NCBI GenBank assembly: GCA_020650975.1
Contig: JAIPMN010000091.1
Location: 1-28,347 of the forward strand
Reading direction: 5' to 3'
DNA from: Apostichopus californicus
Lineage: Eukaryota; Echinodermata; Holothuroidea; Aspidochirotida; Stichopodidae
DNA: 28,347 nt
Shown piece by piece: positions 1-11,100 of this stretch; the stretch's first letter is position 1; every line of letters starts with the position of its first letter. Made by a program: the position numbers and the translations under genes. Under the pieces are notes generated by a model, which saw nothing but the letters and a program-made list of their open reading frames with translations, ran no database searches and was not told the DNA's origin.

Positions 1-299
1 CCCCCCCACGCCTCCTACGCCTATGTCACTAGGCCTATACGTGCAGTGAAAATTCTCCACGAGTGGCATCATTGGTCGCTGAAAATGCACATGGGTTACT
101 AGCGCTAGTTTGTAATGGTTATACAACCGGCCAAATTATTGGCGCTTATTCTGTAAGACGAAATTGATCAACGGTCTCCGTAGGCCCAAAATGTGTAATA
201 TCTCGGTCTGATTACCAAGTTCTGACCTTATATGAAGTATGAACATGAGCCCTGAGGTATGAATACTTGTGATTAGAACTCGAAAATATGTAAATAAGA

Positions 300-407
300 A
301 GTATTTTGAATACATCACTGGATTTCATTTGGGGGGCAAGACTGTAGCACAAAGCAAATTTTGGGGGCATTGCAACCCCCCCTGGCCCCCCTCTGGCTAC
401 GCCACTG
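300..407 (-). mobile_element. Relic of a DNA-transposon end (CAGTGGCGTAGCC type)
   Basis: The reverse complement of the right edge reads CAGTGGCGTAGCCAGAGG, the style of terminal repeat common on hAT-like non-autonomous elements in marine invertebrates, followed by a G/C-run-rich subterminal region. No partner end or target duplication is visible, and the element may begin left of the window. Confidence -1.
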
Positions 408-604
408 TCCCACACACACACACCTTTGTTTTGCTATCACTTTTCGAGACTTTGCTCGGACAGTAACTCTCAACAAATCTAGTTTGTATCGAAATCGATC
501 TTCCCCCTTGTTCCCTTCCTCCCCGTTCCCCATTTACCTGGTGGTCTAACTGGAGGGAACCTCCAGACTAATGTTATGCACCATAATCAACCTCTAGCGT
601 AAAG

Positions 605-1137
605 CATAATGGCGTAAGCAGGACTTTGTTCAATTGTTGGAGGGAGAGCCGTTCTCCTTTACACGGTGTGAATTATATTCAACATTTACATAAAGGAAAT
701 AAATATGGCCCAACCGGTAACTTAACAAAAATAATCGGTTACCCTACCAAGTCGCGGAGCGTCCATACAGTCAGAGGGGGCGAATGCCCCCCTGACGGAC
801 TCAAATGGACTGTTGGCGCCCTTTTCAGCTTTTTACCACTTTTTAATTATTTGCGATTATTGACTTTTTTATTGCAGTCTCAAATACCTATTGACATTTG
901 TCAAATTTTGTTGGTGTAATTTTCTGACAAAATGGCGATGACACCTATTTATTCTTCGTTTATCTGAAAATTAGCAAGGCCCGGAAAGGGTCATTTCCGG
1001 CGATCTAGGGAGTATCTTTACTCAAAAATTTCTGTACGCTCCGCGCCGAGCTGTGGTTGCGCTCCGCTTAGATAGCGTCGAAAGCGCACCTACAGACCAT
1101 TCTCGCCCCCTGACCAATACCCCTAGCTCCGCCACTG
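605..1137. mobile_element. Possible degenerate hAT-like non-autonomous element
   Basis: The right end, reverse-complemented, reads CAGTGGCGGAGCTAGGGG and ends at 1137. A loosely similar ATGGCGTAAGCAGG lies near 610. The interior has GC-rich palindromic blocks (about 770-800 and 1035-1065). The flanks do not form an 8-bp duplication, so the left boundary is uncertain. Confidence -1.
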
Positions 1138-1559
1138 ACCCTACCCCACGATACACCATCTCCGTCACTTCAACTACAAGCATCATCACCATTTTGCCTA
1201 CATCAACATTCATAGTCATTTGTTTTTCCTTTAGACAATTCGATTATTGGATATAGCCTATATAGCAGGAAAATGCCAAAGGACGCATGAAAGGCAATCG
1301 GAGTTGGCTTGTTAACGAAACTGAACTGCATGATTACCCAGCCGCTTGTTATGCTTTAACTGAACAATGAAATTAAGCGAGCGACTAGTTCATCCAAATG
1401 AATTACACAACTTGAAAATGGTTTATAATTTGGGAAATCATTGGTTACGACATTGGAGGTAATGACTCTTACCCCGGAAGTAAGTCCGTGACAGAATGTG
1501 TATGTGTGGGTTTATGTTTGTGTATATAGATGTATATTTATCTCACATGTATGTATATT

Positions 1560-1775
1560 GTTGCTGTTGGTGTTTTTACCTTTTTTCAACTTTTCTGTGC
1601 TTTGTTTTTACTTATTTTTTACCGTATTCTATTTATAACTTTAGTATTTGTTTTTACTTTGTTTTAACCGTATTCTATTTATAACTTTAATATTTGATAT
1701 TTTATGTGTTTTGCTGCAGGGAGAGAGCATTTCCATATTCTTTTGGACGAAATAAATTTATCTATCTATCTATCT
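1560..1775 (+). mobile_element. LINE-like 3' tail ending in (TATC)n
   Basis: A T-rich stretch ends in 'GACGAAATAAATTTATC' plus four TATC units (1758-1775), which resembles the 3' end of non-LTR retrotransposons. A 30-bp block beginning ACCGTATTCT occurs at 1621 and again at 1667. No coding part is recognisable. Confidence -1.
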
Positions 1776-3592
1776 TAAAATAGGCCTACCCCAACTAGAG
1801 TTTAATATGGGGTTTTCCAAGTTAAAGAATGTAGGAGATCCAGCAAGGAAACGGAAAACAGTGCCACGACTGCACCGTAATGACACAAAATACTCTGTAT
1901 TTATACCATTTGCCCACCCCATCCTACCCCCCCCCCCCCACACACACACAGTTATTTAGGCTCTTGTACTGTATCATTAAGTCATCCGTTCAATCGAGCT
2001 TAAGTTTTTGAGTTCATTGCCATAATATAAATGGTACAATGGCATATATAAACATAAATACGTAGAGGTAGGGAGAACTGCATGAAGCAGCAACGCTATT
2101 ACGAGCAGTCACACTTTTGCAAATATAAAGAAAAGAAAAATACGGATTAAGGCAATACCAACGATTCAACGAATACAATATTCATATAATCGTTAGGTAA
2201 TCGAGATGTAAAAGTGTAGTCTGATGAAGGCTGAAAATGGGAGAAAAACAACTGATTTTGTTTCTGAGTATTTCGGCGAAGACCTCGTCCTCAGAGCGTT
2301 TTGTATTTGCCAAGATACGAGTTTTTTTCGATTATTGTGATATTTTGTAAATGCATCTGGCAACAGCTAAATGAATGATGTCATCAGGGCACTTCAGCAC
2401 AAAATGTCTGTTTTTCTTTATAACTTATGAATCATTTATCCACAGATGAAAAAAAATACCTCTACAAAATGAGATACATTTTGATGAAATTCTTATTACA
2501 GAAGAACTTTCACAGCTAAGCAAATATTCTAAATGTATCGAGATAAATTAACAAGAAGAAAATATTGACAATCGAGATATTGCATAATACAACTTGCTAC
2601 ACATGCATTAATCATTTACGGCTTGGCTTGCCTATAATAAAAAGTGGTAATTCTGTAAAAATTGTCAGATTCAAAGCACCAGGGGTGCACTCTGTACAAT
2701 GATAACACTTGGGTAAAGCGCCCTCATTTCAGTTATACAAAGCCAGTTTTAGACTCTACATAACCCCTTCCAGCTCATAAACGGTTATCGTTGCCTGAAG
2801 ATTGTGAATTCTCCACCCCCCCCCCCCCCCCCTTTATGAATCTTGGAAAATCCTTTGTCTCAATTTTCTTGGGGTTGGGGGTAGAGGGTTGGGGAGGGAT
2901 TCATGTACTTACTCTTATCAGGTAGCCGCCATTGGTTTATTTACAAGTTTGTTTTCTTGTTAAGCTCCACAGCTCCACACGATGTTCTTACAAAATTATA
3001 GGCCATCATAACTAAGATTGTTCAACAATCAAATTATGCTGGTGAATCCAACAACTTACATTATACATATTAAGAAACAATATAAGTCTCTCTTTAACGG
3101 GGTTACTAATAATGGTTAATAATTGCATGCATTAGCTACCAAATATGTCATTTGTCCTGCAGTTTTAATTGCAGCCTATGGTGACATGAAAGATGGAATA
3201 AACCAAACTTCGGGCTCCCATAGATAAGAATTTAAAATTGTCTGGACACAGAAAAAATGTGCCACGAATGGCTAACTCGTCAGCTATCCAATGAGAGGTT
3301 TAGCTAGTGAGAACTTCTACCAGTGATGTATAGATACCACATTATTTTAACGATTTAGTGCGAAGTCAATGGAAAATTATATGGAGTGTGCTACCCAGCA
3401 TACTCCAGCTTCATTTAGATGGCAATGCTATAGCCGATGCGCGGGCACATTATTGTCATTGAACTGTGTGAACGGGTAACCAGATACTGATAATTTATTA
3501 TCTGAAAGTAACTAGTAACCGAATGAAATACAAACAAAACATGATAGGTGCCGCCCCATTCTGTTGACAAAGGTTATCTTAATAGTGTCTAA

Positions 3593-3612
3593 ATCAACCA
3601 TTAATGGTTGAT
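3593..3612. repeat. Perfect 20-bp palindrome
   Basis: ATCAACCATTAATGGTTGAT reads the same on both strands. It could be a dimeric protein site or chance in AT-rich DNA. Nothing nearby argues for a function. Confidence -1.
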
Positions 3613-4761
3613 AATGGAGTCACATTCATAAAGAAATATTTGACTTCATGTTGCCTGGGGATCCTGAAAGATTATTTTATATCGTACGAGCATTTATTAT
3701 TATTGAGAGGATTATGGAAATCTTAACTCTATAGCCTTGTGAATCATATCAACGAGATATGTCGTTGTCCTCTCCGACGCCCCCTTACCCCTCTCCACAC
3801 CCTCTCCACACCCTCCCCACACCCTATACTCTGTACTTGTTAGGCTATCGTTCACCAGTTCAGCTAAGATTTCCTATATTGCTTTGTTAGAGTGAAGGGT
3901 AAAAAATGAACCAACTTTATCGAAAGGAAACGGACATTTTGTAACCTTTTGTTACCAGTTGAAGTTTGCAAGCAGACGCTAAAGAAGTCTCTATGCTAAA
4001 AATTAAATGATTTAATACCCATTAGGTTAAACTCATCGAATGTAACAATGAGAGCATAGGTTAGATACAATATAATAAAGGAATAGATCATAGAAAGAAA
4101 GAAAGAAAATTAGCACAACAGAAATATTCAAACTATCTGTAACTCGATCAATCTATTTTTGACGTTGTCTTGGTTTCCCAGAAGCTTTTAATTAATTAAA
4201 AAATCCCCCCCCCCTTCGACTTCGTTATTATGTGTAACTTGGCTAGCCATGCTAATGACCTACAATGTAACGAAATGTTAGTACTAAACAGAATAATGCT
4301 TGAATCCAAACCGTAATCAAAATCTTCATGCGTTTCAGTTATCAACAATGTGTCTGTTTGCTACATTGCCTAACTACCAAAGTGAGTGTAGATGTTTTCG
4401 TGTAACGGTAAGGTATACCGGTATAACTGACAAAGCAGTGTGTTTAGTTAATAGTAACGAATAATTTCGTAGCATTTTCTATGATCACAAACTCTACATG
4501 ATCCCATTGTAGCTATAGCTCTCTCCACTGGCAGGGGAGACTGGGGAAAACGGATGGGGTTTATAGTCATTGAAATGTTTAGAAAAACTTGGGCTATGCG
4601 AGAATAAATTATGGTCACGAATTTCATGCAAGGATAAGTGTTTGGCCTTTTCGTTTTAGTTCAACGTGTTAGATTATTGAGGTGGATAACATCAAAGGAC
4701 TATTGTTGCCTATCTCCGTGAAAGAAAATACCCTCATGAGTTCATCATCGTACGATACAAG

Positions 4762-4774
4762 GGGTCAAAGGTTA
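4762..4774 (+). promoter_or_regulatory. Possible nuclear-receptor DR1 site upstream of MYP
   Basis: GGGTCA-A-AGGTTA is two near-consensus hexamers in direct repeat with 1-bp spacing, the layout bound by HNF4 or RXR dimers, about 230 bp above the TATA box. A match of this length can arise by chance. Confidence -1.
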
Positions 4775-4909
4775 GAAACTTCCTTCATTTTCATAATGAC
4801 TATTGTTGGATATCGAAACAACGCACCACAACAAGAATTTATGTAAACTTACCGTGACTGTTGACCCAGAGTTGCTCACTTAGTCAACCGTTTTCTAACA
4901 GCAATTCTG

Positions 4910-5064
4910 ATTGGTTGGAAAGTTTTTGAGTTGTTGTTGCGCATCAAGCACCGTATTTTGGGGGTTGGGAGATCTTTGGAGCTATTGTTCAGCAGAGTAT
5001 AAAAACAAATTTGGAACTTTTGTAATATCAGAGAGGACTTGGAGAAGAACACTTTGGCGAAACC
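4910..5064 (+). promoter_or_regulatory. MYP core promoter: inverted CCAAT box, TATA box, short 5' UTR
   Basis: ATTGG (an inverted CCAAT box) is at 4910-4914 and TATAAAAA at 4998-5005. Transcription should start about 25-30 bp below the TATA box, near the TCAGAG at 5028, leaving a 5' UTR of about 35 nt. The spacing is normal for a strongly expressed RNA polymerase II gene. The start point is inferred. Confidence -1.
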
Positions 5065-5131
5065 ATGAAGTACCTGTTGCTGTTATCTGTTATCGGGCTC
5101 GCATTTGCGGGACCCACCCCTGTTACCAAAG
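5065..5131 (+). CDS. MYP: MYP exon 1: signal peptide
   Basis: Encodes residues 1-22 plus one base. The start MKYLLLLSVIGLAFA is a textbook signal peptide with likely cleavage after Ala15. The ATG is chosen because it opens this hydrophobic run, lies about 60 bp below a TATA box and joins exon 2 in phase 1. The donor is G|GTAAGA. A second frame is open across this stretch (4911-5135), but it gives no signal peptide. Confidence -1.
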
Positions 5132-8100
5132 GTAAGAAACAACGCCTTACAATTACATGGTCTTTAAAATTATATGCATAATTCAGTGGGTTAAGTTTCA
5201 TGCTCATTTTTAGGGTCGAATAAAATCCCTACACTATAGAAACTTTGTTGACAAATACTTGCTTAGGACTCTATATTTATCATAGCAGTGATATTCTCTT
5301 ATTTCAGTCACAGTTCCAATACTTAGAACATTTTATGCTGCTTGGTTTTTACCTGTATTGCACAATGTTGAGGTTACGTCCAGTACGACTCCCTTTTCCT
5401 TACCTCCTGTCTCACTAACCCCCCCCCCCCCATGCCCCTCCTCCTTTTTGCGCTAGAACTCCCTTTCCTTCAAGTTGTAACGGTGCAGTATTTTACCAAT
5501 TTCCGTCCGCTCTGAATTGAGGGCGCATTGCAAAGTTGTTGTAAGCGGTGTCGGTGGAAGACTGACATTCGAAAAGTTCACACGGTCACATTGATCACTG
5601 GTAACAGAAACCATTTGGGAATTCAATCTAACTTCGGTGGAAATGTCGGCTCTTTGTGTCCACACAACTATATATATTTCCTTAGAATTAAGTCTTAATG
5701 ACGGTTTATAGCAAGCCTTACCGTATGGTGTATCATGAAATTCGTCGTCTATCACAGACAGTTTTGCTTGGAGGCTTCAATAACTTGGCAGTTCACGTGA
5801 TTTAGGTGATTGATCCTGCCTAAAGCATGTACAGCCTACTGACGATACCGACAATTACAGGCTAATCTAGACCTCAACACAGCCTAACTCAGGCTAGGTT
5901 TGAAGTAAAGCTTGGAATATGATATCATGCAGCTATGTAGAAAACTTCGATAGACAGTCTCATAAATAATTTGATCTGTAAAAACTAGGGTAGATGCTTG
6001 AACTGAGTACTGCGGGCAGCCATATGTATCAGTGGCATCGGCCTAGTAAATGTCTTGTCCATTTTCAGTGTTGGAATGTTGGCAATGGTGTTGACATTGA
6101 ATACTATCATTAAGCCTTGCTTAACCGTTGCTCATTAGCCTTGATGATCACAGCTTTGTACATGTCTCACCGGCAGGCCTGCAAAAAGTCACAAGGCCAA
6201 AGGCTTTAATGCTAAGTAAACAAACTTCTACTAGATCTAGGCTAGATTAATCGTCAATAAAGGCCTAGGCTATGGCCTTTGTTAAATTGTAAACTGTGTA
6301 ATCACTGCATGTTACTGTAACTGGACACTACGATTAAGTACTTGGCGACTAAGGCTAGATTTGTACTTTTCACAATAGTAAAGCTATCATGCTGATTTTA
6401 GGTAATTATTTCCAACCTTCCTGCCATGATTTGTACTGTTATGCCTAAATATTGGTCAGCATTCCATTATAATGTTCTAATATATTACAGTATTGCTTTT
6501 AGTAATAAACCTTCCCCAACCTTATAATCACTGCTATCTGAGTAGCATACATATTACAAGTTGCAAACTTCATTTGAATTGTAATGACTACCTTGGCAGA
6601 GTCCAATATAGGCAAAGAAAGTTCAGTAGCATCAAAGACAATATAATGATGTTAGTCGAATGTGATGTCCACTTATCCATATGATACACTGAACTATTGG
6701 TCGTCCTCACTACATGACCTTTACTTTTGCCACCCTTTGAATAGTTTTACACTGGTGACTTTTCTTTCTTGCAACTATTCCCATCAACTTAACTTGAACT
6801 AAATTGTTATATATACTTTAATATCCTCAATATCTGGACACATGTTGATGGTTCATAGGCCTTTCTTTACACTTTAACATATTAACAAATAACCAAGCAA
6901 TGCAAATTATTTGAATTTCAAGCTATATTTTGAGTTGGATTTTTAGTTTGACTGACTCGTAACATGATAACCCTAATGTTGCACAGTTCTAATATCTTTT
7001 GTCTATAATAATTTTTGGCAAATGATTGACTTTTTTCCCCTTCAAATTTCATTGTTGCTTTTGTGATTTGGGTTATACTTATTGAACAGATTATGTATTC
7101 AAGTACCCAGAGTTTAATCCTATGGTGGAGTATGATGACTCCACCAGATAGGTGTAAGACTCCACCAGATAGGTGTAAGACTCCACCAGATAGGTGTAAC
7201 ACTCCACCAGATAGGTGTAAGGCTCAACCAGATATATAGGTGTAAGACTCCACCAGATAGGTGTAAGACTCCACCAGATAGGTGTAAGACTCCATCAGAT
7301 AGGTGTAAGACTCCACCAGATAGGTGTAAGACTCCACCAGATAGGTGTAAGACTCCACCAGATAGGTTTAAGACTCCACCAGATATATACTTTTAAGACT
7401 TTACCAGAGAGGTGTAAGTTTAACAGATGATGCACTAATCATTGTTCTCGTTCCAGACGTAGTGACAACCGGCACATGCCCTGTAGACCATGTCTTCCCA
7501 ACAGAAGGAATGTGTGAGCCAGATTGCCTGGACGATAGATACTGTCAGGAAGGCCTTAGGTGTTGCATGACCGAAAATTGTGGCCTGAAATGTCTTGCTC
7601 CAGTGGTTGAACATGCACCTGAGAACAGTAAGAAAACCTTTTTAATTTAAAAAGTTTTAAATTATTTTAGAAAAACTTTGGAAATATAGAACTTTATCCA
7701 GCTCAAGCCTATGGACTTTTTCTCGAAAATATCAGTAAACCTGTCTAAAAATGTTTAATTTATTATTAAGTAAACTCTGAATTAATAACTTCATTGAGTA
7801 AGCTTTGCATTCCTGCTTCTTTTAAATCCAAAGAATTCTATCGTTTTTATTCACCTAATTTGTCTGAAACAAACATCAAAGGAAGCCTTTTCCCAGCATA
7901 AAAGTTTACAGAAAACCTTAATTGAATGCTTTTGCCATTTTGATGAAACAAGGTAATGTCATATTGTATTCTACAAGGCTAGATACATATCTCACCTCTC
8001 GTTTAACTTGCCTTAATTTAGTTTGAAGGGAAGCCTACTGTACTCTGTGAGATGTACAACCAAAAGCCTTGATCAAGGCCCTGACATGGAATCCACTGAA

Positions 8101-11100
8101 CTTAGCACCATTATGATAACTGTGTTAATACAGTTAGAAGGTTAACAAACCACCCTCTCCCCCACTGCCAATGAATTACATTTCAGCTTTTCAAGTTCAA
8201 TTAGCAGTATTTGGAATCATGAGAAGTTTTTCAAAGCAAATATTTATACTCTGATTTGCCGACAGTCACCAAGACAAAGAAGGAAATCACTGACTTGCTG
8301 ACCACCATCTTGGAGGAACGTCAAGACCTCATTGAGAAACTGGAGAAGTTCCCACCACCAATGCTTCGTTTCATTGCAATGAAGAACCGTACAGATGTTG
8401 TGCGTATGTGCGTTACTTCCCCATGCGAGCTCAGGAAGTGCCAGCGACTTGCCACCGAACTTACCTACAACGTTGTTCCACGCAAGGAACACTTTTGTCA
8501 AGTTGCCACTTGCACCAAACAGTGCTTGTTCTGGTAAGTACCATACCTGTCTAAAGCTGTGCATTCTTTCACTATATAGGTGTATAAATGGGGACTTGCG
8601 AGGTGACTTGTTGATATAGCTGCGTGCGCCGGTTTTTGGCTGCACTCTATGGGAAGTCCTCCAGGAGCCATGTGGCTGTGGTGCACTGTGGTGCCCCAGG
8701 AGAGATTGTTTGAATTGCGCACACTTTTGTGTGTAGGTGTGACAAGTTACCAATGACCAGGGTTAAGTACAGCGCGGCAAGACTTTATTGTAAGTTGCGC
8801 TATATAAGAACTGTTAATTATTATGATTATTATTATGACGGTGGGATATAAAACAAGTAAATACAAGATGTAGTGAGTGGAGGTAGTCTGACAGAAATTG
8901 AATCATTATGATGTAAAACAACTTGTGAGAGAATATAGTGTCTGAAATGTTGATAAAACTTTAAGGAATAATCTGAAAGGGTGTCAATCTTTGCAGCGAG
9001 AAAGATGCGAGGATTAGACAGATATAGGGTATACTTGAAAATTATGACAAACTTTATGGCAGCCATATTGAGTAATGATTTACATTGTCATTTATCTTGG
9101 ATGAATCCACTGTATATGTAGATCATACTCCAGATAGGAAGAAGCCTCAGTGACATCGGCCATTGTAATAAACAAACATAAAAAAAAACATCTATTTGTT
9201 GCATACTTTTGTTTTGAGATTATAAACTTTTATACCTATCAACAATATGCAAAAAAACAAACAATATTTTGAATATAGATTTTCATGTGCTGCATATGGA
9301 ATCCCTGAGATGAGGATGCACATGTATGCGAAAACCAGTCCTCACAGAACCTGTGTGTTACTTTATTCAAAGTACAGCTTATTGCTAATTGTTGATTTCT
9401 TAACAACTGTTCATAAAAATCATTCTTACATATGGATAATAAACAATGGTATTTTGATTCAAGATTTATTGGATAATTATGTTTTCTGTCTTGTTTTAGG
9501 GTTGAACGCGGATGGGCCGATCTTGTCGTAGCTCGTGATCTTGACATCTATCATGCCAAGACCATGTTTAATGTGACTGCCTTTGCACAGGAGACCTTGA
9601 AGCATGAAAATGTGAGTGATTAATAATTCTATCATAGCTGTCACTTACAAATATTATTCATAAAAACTTGAACTCTTTTCAATTGATTTTACTTTTGGAA
9701 AAGAGCAAGGAATTTATGACTAGAACAGGATTCAAACCAGTGACCACCTCTGAGTTACAAGCCCTGCAGCGCTCTACCAAACTGATCTATCCATCCATTA
9801 GTTTATGGCGATCCCTGTATAACTTTTCTCATGTGGTAGGTCACTGGTTGAACCCCATTTCTAGTCATTAATTTCTTTTCTCCATTCCATTGTTTAACAT
9901 TTCTTAGTCTGTGTTCTGTTATTCACTTACTTATCTGATTACTGATGTGTAATCTTTACAAACAGATGTTGAGGGCATGTAATAGCAACAAACACGAATT
10001 TCGTTTTACCTTGGGGAGTTAATTTTGACTACTCCATATTAATGAACAACATACATATGTGTTGTTTAAAAATGTTATTTTCAAACCTTGTTGTTTAGTT
10101 CAACTATGTCTGTTGTAAGCAGGCAAGCTTATTGGATAATCCTTTATAGCAGTTTGATCCATTTCGTTTCGTACAAAAGCTGGATGCTCCTCTTGAAATT
10201 CTTTAGAAAGACTGATTAGAATATTTCAGTGGATTTTGTTTTCTTTCTGCTTGATAGCTTGCCCTCATTGAGAAGGTGAGCCAGAACATCACCTTGGCTG
10301 TTACAATGATAAACTCGCACATTCATACTCTGACCGATCTTGAGGGCGCTCCAATCTGCAGTGCTGGCATCAACAATACTGCTTCCTTCATCAGCCCCGT
10401 CGCTACGCTCATCTCCAAGGGTATCATCCCAACCACTGGTAGTGTCTTGGAGAGTGCTGCTGACTTCTTTGGTGACATGTGTGTCCCAGGTAAGTGCATG
10501 GCAAGCTTTCATCCAGTTCAAGTAGCTATTAAAATGTGCGCTCTGCGGGCATGATAAATGTTTAACTCCCATTATCATGTGTTTATTATGTTCTTTCACT
10601 ATGTGCATAATAACAATTGATATGCCAGATATGCTCAGTGCATTAACCTTTGACCCTAGAAGGGGATTTCTAATGCAGTAAACTGGTGCACTTATATCCT
10701 CTGTGTCTTCAATTATCAGGTGCTCTGAACAAAACCACCGTCAACACCAACGAAACTCTCCCAGAGAAGTTTTTGACCGGATGCAACCAGCGTGTGGATG
10801 ATTTCACTGGTATTGTAGGCTCCCTCAGGTGTGTCAGCTCAGTCAACGGTGTGGCCTTCGTCGACCACAAGATCGTCAAGGAGATGATGGCAAACACAGA
10901 GTATAGTAAGTAAAAAGGATTGTCCGACCCATCTAAAGACATGAAGCCTGAAACATAATGTACTAGTGGGTACAAACATCCATAGTTTCGTCCCATAACT
11001 GGCCTATCAAATGGTTGTTTAGTCTTCTTGAGAACAGTATTATTTTTTGACACAAACAGGAATAATTAATTTACTGAGAGGTTTAATAGAGAGAAACATT

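Larger units (their letters stand above)
1..4900. other. Upstream intergenic region, no gene supported
   Basis: No reading frame here looks coding on composition, length or similarity. The stretch holds transposon-end relics (about 300-410 and 600-1137), a LINE-like tail (about 1560-1775), C-runs at 1927-1938, 2816-2832 and 4204-4214, an AAAG run at 4094-4108, a C-rich repeat at 3775-3825 and a perfect 20-bp palindrome at 3593-3612. Confidence -1.

Noticed and set aside
605..1137. Complete transposon with target duplication
   Set aside because: Only the right end is convincing; the flanks do not match, so I list it as a possible relic only.
1496..1684. Hydrophobic 62-codon frame
   Set aside because: It arises from T-rich non-coding DNA (many Phe, Tyr, Cys codons) in a LINE-like tail.
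6918..7202. Minus-strand open frame with repeated LHLSGGV units
   Set aside because: It is the 21-bp minisatellite read in reverse; seven codons per unit keep the frame open.
7138..7418. CRISPR-like array
   Set aside because: The units are contiguous without unique spacers, in an intron of an animal gene.
9728..9787. tRNA gene on the minus strand in intron 4
   Set aside because: Box sequences are present without a matching acceptor stem; better read as a SINE fragment.
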